This document shows, one piece after another, positions 1 to 4,438 of a stretch of DNA of 6,388 nucleotides. How positions within the stretch are numbered: the stretch's first letter is position 1; every line of letters starts with the position of its first letter. The position numbers and the translations under genes are program-made. Source of the stretch: Armatimonadota bacterium (GTDB lineage: Bacteria > Sysuimicrobiota > Sysuimicrobiia > Sysuimicrobiales > JACQTN01). Where the stretch lies: positions 1 to 6,388 of the forward strand of contig JACQTN010000201.1 of NCBI GenBank assembly GCA_016210785.1. The letters are read 5' to 3'. The notes under the pieces are model-generated. The model did not search any database. It was given only the letters and a program-made list of their open reading frames with translations, and had not been told where the DNA came from.

Positions 1-211
1 GGCTCGTGACTCGTAGTGACCCAGTGGCGAAGCTGGTGTCCTCAAGTTTGATTGCCCGGGTGTCGCCGTAGGGCTTACTCGTCACCTGGCACAGAATCCA
101 GTCGCCCCGGCCAGCGTCAGCAAGCACCACTGCTGGGCGCAGTTTCGTCTGCGACAGGTCCGAGAATGGGAAGCGGACCAAGACTACCGTGCCTGCTGCA
201 GGTGCGACCAG
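1..211 (-). CDS. PemK/MazF-type endoribonuclease toxin, C-terminus outside window
   Basis: About 70 codons of the N-terminal part of a PemK/MazF-family toxin are visible; the rest lies beyond base 1. The reading contains the family core: GTVVLVRFPFSDL (first strand and the FPFSD turn), then KLRPAVVLA, GRGDWILCQVTS and KPYGD. MazF-like toxins cleave mRNA and are neutralised by a cognate antitoxin, here the gene just upstream (184-405), whose 3' end overlaps this gene. The start is a problem: between the in-frame TGA (217-215) and the conserved GTVVLV there is no ATG or GTG. The only candidates are CTG at 211-209 (used here as the outer limit) or TTG at 181-179, which would cut into the first strand. 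Either a non-canonical, translationally coupled start is used or the start has decayed. Family identity is secure from the motifs; activity is not. Confidence 0.8.
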   Translation of the reverse strand, partial: MVAPAAGTVVLVRFPFSDLSQTKLRPAVVLADAGRGDWILCQVTSKPYGDTRAIKLEDTSFATGSLRVTS

Positions 212-405
212 GCCTCGTCCTCCTCCGGACGATTCCAGTCCTCAGAAAGCGCCGCCTCACTCAGCAGTGCACTTTCGGCTGCGCCTGCCACTGGACGTTC
301 CTCCAGGATCGTCACGAGCGCCCGTCGCGCTGCGGGGAGACGCACCTGCTCCAGTAGGCGTACGTTTCCCTGCTCATCGATCACAGCTTCAACAGTTCGC
401 ATCAT
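184..405 (-). CDS. AF2212/DUF104-like antitoxin of a type II TA pair
   Basis: A 73-residue protein. The first ~33 residues (MMRTVEAVIDEQGNVRLLEQ, then VRLPAARRALVTILEE) have the small beta-barrel pattern of AF2212-like antitoxins: strand, turn with a glycine, strand with RLLE, then a VTIL strand. Residues ~40-73 are acidic and rich in Ala, Glu and Trp (LSEDWNRPEEDEAWSHLQQA), as expected of a toxin-binding tail. The PemK/MazF-like toxin follows directly and overlaps its 3' end, the usual antitoxin-first order. Two ATG codons are adjacent (405 and 402); a GGAGGGAG Shine-Dalgarno lies about 8 nt upstream of the first. The gene is the first one after the attC at 451-523, so it is the first gene of the next cassette. 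The role is inferred from pairing and sequence pattern; no experimental relative is claimed. Confidence 0.82.
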   Translation of the reverse strand: MMRTVEAVIDEQGNVRLLEQVRLPAARRALVTILEERPVAGAAESALLSEAALSEDWNRPEEDEAWSHLQQAR

Positions 406-425
406 TGTCTCTCCCTCCGGAGGCC

Positions 426-456
426 AGTGTACACGATACGCGCCGCGCCTGCCTAA
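426..456 (-). promoter_or_regulatory. Candidate promoter of the 405-184 antitoxin
   Basis: On the minus strand a TACACT hexamer (431-426) resembles a -10 box and lies about 20 nt before the antitoxin ATG, leaving room for a short leader with the GGAGG ribosome site. A TTAGGC (456-451) sits 19 nt upstream; it shares only TT with a -35 consensus and is also the attC R' box, so its promoter role is doubtful. Confidence 0.35.
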
Positions 457-523
457 CGCTCGCGCTCAGCGGCCGAGGTGCGAGCATCGCGAGCACGCGG
501 TCTGCTGCAGCGCGAAGTTAGGG
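451..523 (-). other. attC recombination site (integron cassette), 73 bp
   Basis: Read on the minus strand it begins with R'' box CCCTAAC (523-517) and ends with R' box GTTAGGC (457-451; consensus GTTRRRY). The arms fold: TCGCGCT then CAGC in the left arm pair with the same bases in the right arm (plus-strand 460-470, TCGCGCTCAGC), leaving an unpaired G at 508 and, further in, an unpaired A near 503. In known attC sites the extrahelical bases lie on the L'' arm, which fixes the orientation as minus, the same as the surrounding genes. The R'' box departs from RYYYAAC only at its first base. Length is within the usual attC range. Recombination would cut between G457 and T456. A transcription terminator is a weaker explanation because of the matched R boxes. 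Confidence 0.8.
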
Positions 524-829
524 GGCGTGCTGCGTCCGCTTCTGCCAGTAGCCAGGCCTACGCTTGCCATGGGCTACCGCAACGATTTCGACTTCGCCGT
601 CGCGGAGCCGGTACACCAGGCTGAAGGGAAACCGTGGGAAAACGTAGCGCCGAGCGCGCACCCCATACCGCGGCCATCACTCCGGCGCCTCGGCCACCGC
701 TTCAACGGCATGCCGCAACTCCTCCCGAAAGCCATGCGCCGCCGCTGAACTGCGCTCCGCATACCACTGGTAGGCTGCTTCTGCCTCCGCGGCGGCGGCC
801 GGGTGAAACCTAACGGCGGCCCGGGGCAC
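518..829 (-). pseudogene. parE: ParE/RelE-superfamily toxin gene with in-frame TGA
   Basis: Reading from GTG at 829 gives VPRAAVRFHPAAAAEAEAAY then QWYAERSSAAAHGFREEL, a typical ParE N-terminus (beta strand followed by a helical hairpin), then RHAVEAVAEAPE, a TGA at 679-677 (codon 51), and in the same frame WPRYGVRARRYVFPRFPFSL, VYRLRDGEVEIVAVAHGKRR and PGYWQKR, the beta-sheet end of the family. The full reading is 104 codons, normal for ParE. Family members usually have a charged residue before WP; CGA to TGA is a single C-to-T change. The start overlaps the antitoxin by 20 nt, as in intact pairs. Everything else is preserved, so inactivation looks recent, or the base is a sequencing error. 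The terminal TAA (520-518) lies inside the attC R'' box. ParE toxins that have been studied poison DNA gyrase. Confidence 0.85.
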
Positions 830-1055
830 GTCCGCTGCCGTAGAGTCTCGCTCTCAGCTCCTCCCAAGGGATGGTTTGGACGGCGCCGGAGTCAAGCTCC
901 TCCATGCGACGCTCGATCTCGGCCACCCATGCCTGCTCCGCCCCTTCCTCTGACTCGGGGTCGAGGCTCTCGATCAGGAGCCCGGCCAGGGCAGCGCGCT
1001 CCTCCAGATCGAGCCGCATGGCTTCTTCATACAGTTCTCGTGCCGATCTCTTCAT
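810..1055 (-). CDS. PF09720-type (TIGR02574) addiction-module antitoxin
   Basis: An 81-residue protein with the family pattern: LYEEAMRLDLEERAALAGLL near residues 9-28, then IESLDPESEEGAEQAWVAEI, ERRMEELDSG and the conserved AVQTIPWEELRARL near 58-71. Members are short, helical, labile antitoxins encoded upstream of ParE/RelE-type toxins, as here. The C-terminal tail (YGSGRAPGRR) is translated from DNA that also encodes the start of the toxin; the overlap is 20 nt. ATG at 1055 has only a close AGGGG upstream and a -10-like TATCAT ending 6 nt before it, so the mRNA may be leaderless. The antitoxin frame is intact although its toxin carries a stop, which is the tolerated direction of decay: an orphan antitoxin does no harm. 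Confidence 0.88.
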   Translation of the reverse strand: MKRSARELYEEAMRLDLEERAALAGLLIESLDPESEEGAEQAWVAEIERRMEELDSGAVQTIPWEELRARLYGSGRAPGRR

Positions 1056-1061
1056 GCCCCT

Positions 1062-1067
1062 ATGATA
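1062..1067 (-). promoter_or_regulatory. -10-like TATCAT placed for a leaderless antitoxin mRNA
   Basis: TATCAT (1067-1062, minus strand) ends exactly 6 nt before the ATG at 1055, so transcription would be expected to start at or next to the start codon. No good -35 is present; TTAGGG of the attC R' box (1091-1086) is 18 nt upstream but matches the consensus poorly. The same spacing is seen for the ribbon-helix-helix gene at 1427. Confidence 0.45.
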
Positions 1068-1085
1068 CCACCTCGGTGCGTTACC

Positions 1086-1175
1086 CCCTAACGGATAGCG
1101 AGTGAGCCGCCGGCGGCTCAGTGCCGGACTTCTGTCATAGGGCTGACCGCCGTCGGCTCCACTCGCATGTTAGGC
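1086..1175 (-). other. attC recombination site (integron cassette), 90 bp
   Basis: On the minus strand: R'' box GCCTAAC (1175-1169, a full RYYYAAC match) and R' box GTTAGGG (1092-1086; GTTRRR with a purine at the last place). The arms pair over about 19 bp: minus-strand GCGAGTG-G-AGCCGACGGCGG (1166-1147) against plus-strand GCGAGTG-AGCCGCCGGCGG (1098-1116), leaving one unpaired G (1160 or 1159) on the R'' side and one mismatch. That extrahelical base is the hallmark that orients attC, and it gives the same minus orientation as the site at 451-523. The R' arm also contains a 16-bp palindrome, GAGCCGCCGGCGGCTC (1104-1119). The site ends the cassette that lies to its right and starts the complete cassette to its left. 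Confidence 0.82.
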
Positions 1176-1414
1176 TGCCGTGCCGTGTTCGCGCGCGGTC
1201 CAGTACGGCGAGTCAGCCGGAGCGTCAATCGTGTCTTCGCACCGAACCCCACTTTCGGGTTGAGATTTCCGCGTCGGCCTGCGTCTTCCTGCCTGGCACA
1301 AGCACGCCATGCGTTGGCGTTCACAGGTCCTGATATCGCGCCAACAGTGAGAACAGCGGAACGCCGACTTGGCACCGCGAGCACTCATAGCCGTAGTTCC
1401 GGAGGAGACTATGG
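1176..1414. other. No recognisable gene; presumed body of a third cassette
   Basis: About 240 bp between the attC at 1175 and the promoter of the ribbon-helix-helix gene. Since the attC is oriented minus, a minus-strand cassette gene would be expected here. Open minus frames exist (for example 1384-1118 and 1442-1170) but they show no family motif, and 1384-1118 is translated through the attC itself, so they look spurious. A 7-bp inverted repeat GTTGGCG/CGCCAAC (1313-1319 and 1339-1345) is present but has no attC spacing or boxes. No second attC was found to close the unit on the right. Confidence 0.5.
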
Positions 1415-1420
1415 TATGAT
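1415..1420 (+). promoter_or_regulatory. -10-like TATGAT placed for a leaderless mRNA
   Basis: TATGAT ends 6 nt before the GTG start at 1427. There is no ribosome site at a useful distance: GAGG at 1422-1425 is only 1 nt from the GTG, and GGAGGAG at 1401 is too far. A transcript starting at or near the GTG is the simplest reading. No clear -35 is seen. Confidence 0.45.
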
Positions 1421-1426
1421 CGAGGC

Positions 1427-1672
1427 GTGAACAAGACCACACTGTACCTTCCCCCAGATCTCCACCAGGCGGTCAAGGAGGCCGCCCGGCGGACAAGGCG
1501 TTCCCAGGCGGCGGTCGTGCGGGAGGCGCTGGAACAGTACCTGCGCACCCTGGAACAGCCTCGCCTCCGGTCGCTCGGCATGGGTGCCGACCCCGGCCTG
1601 ACGGGCCGCAACAGCGAAGACTGGCTGGCACGGCACTGGGCGCGGAGCTTGACCCGGCGCACTCGCCGCTAG
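1427..1672 (+). CDS. Ribbon-helix-helix (CopG/VapB-like) antitoxin, orphan
   Basis: An 81-residue protein. Residues 1-8 (MNKTTLYL) form the beta ribbon that reads DNA; PPDLHQAVKEAARRTRRSQA and AVVREALEQYLRTLE form the two helices of the ribbon-helix-helix fold, about residues 9-43. The tail, SLGMGADPGLTGRNSEDWLA then RHW, is the toxin-binding type of tail found on VapB-like proteins paired with PIN-domain toxins. Normally a PIN (VapC) gene would start at or just after the stop; here the next 60 bp hold none and the following sequence is a minus-strand gene remnant. The last residues (ARSLTRRTRR) look like a run-on beyond the usual end, consistent with a deletion joining unrelated DNA. GTG at 1427 is the only start that includes the ribbon. 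It is probably a DNA-binding autorepressor; orientation is opposite to the cassettes. Confidence 0.78.
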   Translation: MNKTTLYLPPDLHQAVKEAARRTRRSQAAVVREALEQYLRTLEQPRLRSLGMGADPGLTGRNSEDWLARHWARSLTRRTRR

Positions 1673-1733
1673 CCGTATCTCCCGGCTCAATTCAATCTTG
1701 ACCTCTCAAAGAGCTACTTGGTCGTCGCCAACG

Positions 1734-1948
1734 CTACGCCGGCGGCTTCATGTCCTCCGCCGCCACGTCTCTCACGTGCTGGGCGAAAAACCAGTGATGC
1801 CCTTCCGAGTCCTCGGCCCCGTAACAGCGGTCCCCGTAGAACTGGTCCTTAGGCTCCTCCAGGATCTTCGCGCCCGCTTCCTTCGCGTGAAGTGCCTGTC
1901 CACGTCGCCGGTCTTCAGCGCCACCCGATGGGGGCCCGGCTTCCGATG
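1734..1948 (-). pseudogene. VOC/glyoxalase-family protein, frameshifted C-terminal remnant
   Basis: The last ~50 codons, AKEAGAKILEEPKDQFYGDR then CYGAEDSEGHHWFFAQHV and RDVAAEDMKPPA, are the C-terminal half of a glyoxalase/bleomycin-resistance/dioxygenase (VOC) domain: EEP, QFYGDR, YGAEDSEGH and HWFF are typical of the PhnB-like branch. Upstream, in another frame, PHRVALKTGDVDRHF matches the start of that beta-alpha-beta unit (family: VxVDDVDxHF). The two join if one base is restored near 1886-1892, so a 1-nt deletion is likely. The first half of the protein is missing: the 5' part begins directly after the TAA (1954-1952) that ends the zinc-finger gene, in that gene's frame. No start codon or ribosome site is present. 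A broken remnant, not a functional enzyme. Confidence 0.75.
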
Positions 1949-1951
1949 AGA

Positions 1952-3154
1952 TTACTCTGGTACCTGTCCCACACCGCTGCACCTCATACACATGGTGCGC
2001 CCGCCCACACAACTGGAGCAGGGCACCTGCTCCTGGTAATACTCCACGCTGTTATCCCACCGTGTGCGCGTCCCCGATCGAGTGTGATATCCACTGCCAC
2101 CGCACGAAGAGCAGCGTACCTTACCCAGCCCACCGCACACGCCGCACAACCTGTACCGAATCCGTGGCTGAGCCTTCGGCTCCTCGGTGCGCGGTTCAGA
2201 CCCGGCCGGCGCGGGCTGCCGCCGCCTGACAGACGGCTTGGGCCTGCCGCCACTGAAGGTCGCGAAAATCTTACGGAGCAACTCATCCCGTTCCTTAACG
2301 TCCGCATCGCGCTTCGCAACATGCGTCGCGGTTCCCGTTGCCCAAAGCGCAATAGCGGCCCCCTCATGCATAACCGCAAACACCCGTATCGGACTCGCGT
2401 TTTCTCCTGTCCTTACACGATCCCAGTTGATGAGTACGCCGATCTTGCCAAATGCCTCCGCTGGCCCAATTTCTCCCACGCGCTCCGGCTGGCCAAGACC
2501 GGGTTGTGACTCCACCATCAACTGCTCAAGTTGCTCGAGGATTCCCGGCGAGTCGGGGTGCTGGCTGCCACCCGCCTCGACGGTGACGATCTGGATGAAC
2601 TGGTCACCGAAGTCCCAGTCCGGCATGAGCCGCAGTCCCAGACGATTCTTCTCGACCTTCCAGCCCTCCGGATATCGAAAGGTGAATCTGCTCTTCCGAT
2701 CCAGAAATACCTGCTCAGTGTCCAATGTGCCGGCGTCTCTGTGTTCGCGCTGGAACTGACAGCGGATGACATCGTAATACAGTGGCTGATCGGGAGTCTT
2801 CGCCGACCAGAACGTGAATCTGAGACGCCCTCGGCCGCCATCGACCGAAAACTTCATGGCGCCATGGCCATCGTCAATGAGGCCAGATACGCCGCGGTCG
2901 GTGGGAGCCCGCAGCTCGATCTGATACGGGGTGCCATCGCCGATGGCCATGGTCCCAATCAGGTTCTTCTCGTCAGGCGGCTTCAGCACCAGGCTCAGCG
3001 AGGCCTCGGGGTTTCGAGCTTTCAGAGTATTGTGGAATCTCAGGAACGCGGGATCGTTCTGCAAGATAGAGTCGGTCGGAGAGCCGCCCCAGCCGGTGAA
3101 ACGGTACCTCCCCTCCAGGGCCCGGATCCACGCTTCAGCATCTTTGTCTGGCAT
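1952..3154 (-). CDS. Unnamed protein: PsbP/DcrB-like region plus DnaJ-type zinc finger
   Basis: A 400-residue protein with no signal peptide or membrane segment, so probably cytoplasmic. Residues ~1-145 form a region I do not recognise, rich in strand-like stretches (TDRGVSGLIDDGHGAMKFSV, GRLRFTF). Residues ~150-300 begin with VFLDRKSRFTFRYPEGWKVE, the opening typical of PsbP/DUF1795/DcrB-like domains, ending in LLRKIFATF. A Pro/Arg/Glu linker spans ~301-335. Residues 337-397 carry four CxxC motifs: CGVC (337-340), CSSCGGSG (348-351), CSSC (379-382) and CMRCSGVG (389-392). This order matches the DnaJ central zinc-binding hairpin, where motifs 1+4 and 2+3 each hold one zinc, but there is no J domain. 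ATG at 3154 follows a GGAGG (3165-3161) at 6 nt. Protein binding or folding is plausible for the finger; the overall function is unknown. Confidence 0.75.
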   Translation of the reverse strand: MPDKDAEAWIRALEGRYRFTGWGGSPTDSILQNDPAFLRFHNTLKARNPEASLSLVLKPPDEKNLIGTMAIGDGTPYQIELRAPTDRGVSGLIDDGHGAMKFSVDGGRGRLRFTFWSAKTPDQPLYYDVIRCQFQREHRDAGTLDTEQVFLDRKSRFTFRYPEGWKVEKNRLGLRLMPDWDFGDQFIQIVTVEAGGSQHPDSPGILEQLEQLMVESQPGLGQPERVGEIGPAEAFGKIGVLINWDRVRTGENASPIRVFAVMHEGAAIALWATGTATHVAKRDADVKERDELLRKIFATFSGGRPKPSVRRRQPAPAGSEPRTEEPKAQPRIRYRLCGVCGGLGKVRCSSCGGSGYHTRSGTRTRWDNSVEYYQEQVPCSSCVGGRTMCMRCSGVGQVPE

Positions 3155-3160
3155 TGTCCG

Positions 3161-3165
3161 CCTCC
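3161..3165 (-). promoter_or_regulatory. Shine-Dalgarno GGAGG of the zinc-finger protein gene
   Basis: GGAGG lies 6 nt upstream of ATG 3154 on the minus strand, supporting that start over internal ones. Confidence 0.7.
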
Positions 3166-3211
3166 GTCCGGCTCAGCAATCCCGGTGAAACCCGGGGTGC
3201 CGGTTCTGAAG

Positions 3212-3258
3212 CCGGTTCCGAAATGAGTTCCTGACCTGAGATATGGTCACGGAACCGG
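3212..3258. repeat. 9-bp perfect inverted repeat between the cyclase and zinc-finger genes
   Basis: CCGGTTCCG (3212-3220) and CGGAACCGG (3250-3258) are perfect complements separated by 29 nt, and another CCGGTTC lies at 3200-3206. The repeat lies 27 bp after the cyclase stop and 58 bp before the zinc-finger gene's ATG. There is no U tract. It could be a hairpin at the end of the cyclase transcript or a spaced operator for the next gene; the sequence does not decide. Confidence 0.4.
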
Positions 3259-3284
3259 GCCGAACATCGAAATCGGATGGCGCG

Positions 3285-4310
3285 TCAGAACGGCCGCTTT
3301 CGCGGCGGCTGCAGCCCGATGGTGATCACCGCCCGCATCATCTCCAGCATGGAGGTCTGCACGATCCCCGGCGTGCCATCGACGCTCAGCGTGTGGCGCC
3401 CCGAGGACCCGTCCGCCGCCCCCGTGCGCACGCACTCCTGGAGCATGAACCGCTCCACGTCTGCGCTGTGCAGCAATTCCGGCCGCCCCAGGGACGCGGC
3501 CAGCGCTGCGGCCACACCGTAGCCGCCCCAGTTGGAGGTCCCCGCCAGCACCAGCACGTCGGTCGCCACGCGCGTGGCGATGCCCTGGCCGCAGGGACAA
3601 CGGCAGACCGCTCCGTGCTCCTTGTACTTGCGGACCGCGTCGATAACCGTGCCGCAACCGATCTCGTTGCCGTTGTCGCCGATCCCGACCGTGAGGATGT
3701 CGCAGGAGGCGGCAAGGTCGAAGATCGCCTCCGCCCTCGCCCGCGACTTGCCCGTCGGAAGCCCGGTGGCCGTGTGCGCGACGCCAACGGCATTGGGTCC
3801 CAGTTTCTCGATGGCGATGATCGCCTGGGGCTGGTACCGGTCGACGTACTGGCGGGCCACGGGCTCTGCTGTGTCGTCCGCAGGGAACGGCAGCACCACG
3901 CACGTCCCCGGCACGCGGCGCGCCGCGTCGAAGTCGCGCCGGCCCAGTCCCGCCGCCAGCGCGGTGGCCGCCACGTTCTCCACGTATTCCGCCTCGGTGA
4001 CGAAGACCGGGATGGCGCCCGCGCCGTTGGCCAGCGCCCAGGCCATGGCCGCCGCGCCCAGGGGGCCGTCGGTTTCCCCGGCCGGAAGGAAGTCCTCGAT
4101 GCCGGCCCCCGTCGCGATCATCACCGCCTCGCCCGGACGCAACACGCCGAGCAGCCGCTGCGCGGCCAGCATGGTAAGCGGGTCGCGCAGCTTCTCCCGC
4201 GCCGCGTCGTACAGGTGGCGGATCACTGCCTGGCCGGTCCCCTGCGGCCGCACGGTCACCGTGCAGAGGCGGTCAAGATTCTCTCCGATGTTGCGCAGCG
4301 TCTCGTCCAC
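3285..4310 (-). CDS. D-glutamate cyclase-like protein (DUF4392 family)
   Basis: A 341-residue protein matching the DUF4392 domain, which forms the catalytic C-terminal part of animal mitochondrial D-glutamate cyclase; that enzyme turns D-glutamate into 5-oxo-D-proline. Motifs in order: TGAGIEDFLPAGETDGPLGA (~67-86, the acidic ETDGP motif), AIEKLGPNA (~166-174), TGKSRARAEAIFDLA (~186-200), the strongly conserved GIGDNGNEIGCG (~209-220), a Cys-rich CRCPCGQG (~236-243) and GTSNWGGYG (~257-265). Length fits a stand-alone bacterial member. I chose GTG 4310 because GAGGGAG (4321-4315) sits just upstream; ATG 4325 or 4358 would add 5 or 16 residues with no ribosome site. There is no signal peptide, so it is cytoplasmic. 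Neighbours do not indicate a pathway; peptide uptake next door makes amino-acid catabolism plausible. The physiological substrate is inferred from the family only. Confidence 0.82.
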   Translation of the reverse strand: MDETLRNIGENLDRLCTVTVRPQGTGQAVIRHLYDAAREKLRDPLTMLAAQRLLGVLRPGEAVMIATGAGIEDFLPAGETDGPLGAAAMAWALANGAGAIPVFVTEAEYVENVAATALAAGLGRRDFDAARRVPGTCVVLPFPADDTAEPVARQYVDRYQPQAIIAIEKLGPNAVGVAHTATGLPTGKSRARAEAIFDLAASCDILTVGIGDNGNEIGCGTVIDAVRKYKEHGAVCRCPCGQGIATRVATDVLVLAGTSNWGGYGVAAALAASLGRPELLHSADVERFMLQECVRTGAADGSSGRHTLSVDGTPGIVQTSMLEMMRAVITIGLQPPRKRPF

Positions 4311-4314
4311 GTCT

Positions 4315-4321
4315 CTCCCTC
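4315..4321 (-). promoter_or_regulatory. Shine-Dalgarno GAGGGAG deciding the GTG start of the cyclase
   Basis: GAGGGAG followed by AGAC then GTG (4310-4308). Because this site lies downstream of the two ATG codons at 4358 and 4325, it argues that they are not the starts. Confidence 0.6.
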
Positions 4322-4438
4322 GCATCACGACATGCGCGCGACCAGGCGCGAGTCTCAAACAACGTTTGCGTCATTCATGCGCAGGGCCGGCTGAGCCGAG
4401 CCCGAGCATCACCCACCTGTCGGACGTCCCACCATCGC

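Larger units (their letters stand above)
457..1091 (-). mobile_element. Complete integron gene cassette carrying a TA module
   Basis: The unit runs from the T after the G of the upstream R' box (1091) to the G of its own R' box (457), 635 bp. It holds an antitoxin gene (1055-810), an overlapping ParE-type toxin gene (829-518, with an in-frame stop) and its attC at the 3' end: the standard cassette layout, with almost no spare DNA. Toxin-antitoxin cassettes with their own promoters are well known from sedentary chromosomal integrons, where they are thought to stabilise long arrays. No integrase gene is in the window, so this may be part of a larger integron or an integrase-less cluster of attC sites. 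Confidence 0.75.

Noticed and set aside
451..523. The hairpin as a plain transcription terminator or REP element
   Set aside because: No U tract; the outer RYYTAAC/GTTAGGY pair and the unpaired base on the same arm as in the 1086-1175 site are better explained by attC.
677..679. TGA as a sense codon (recoding) in the ParE gene
   Set aside because: TGA ends the cyclase and permease genes here, and there is no sign of selenocysteine context; a nonsense mutation or sequencing error is simpler.
1313..1345. GTTGGCG/CGCCAAC inverted repeat as a third attC
   Set aside because: The boxes do not match RYYYAAC/GTTRRRY, it is only 33 bp long, and there is no inner stem.
1118..1384. Minus-strand open frame of 88 residues
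   Set aside because: Its C-terminus is a translation of the attC at 1086-1175 and its N-terminal part has no recognisable motif.
1170..1442. Minus-strand 90-residue open frame with several Cys residues
   Set aside because: Composition looks like chance in GC-rich DNA; it overlaps the promoter and start of the ribbon-helix-helix gene and ends at the attC.
1892..3226. Plus-strand open frames opposite the zinc-finger gene (1892-2509, 2187-2759, 2531-3226)
   Set aside because: No motifs and no ribosome sites; the minus-strand reading has the CxxC pattern, a GGAGG site and a coherent 400-residue frame.
3293..3306. GCCGC-GAAA-GCGGC hairpin at the end of the cyclase gene as a terminator
   Set aside because: It is a 5-bp stem inside the coding sequence with no U tract; probably a by-product of GC-rich codons.
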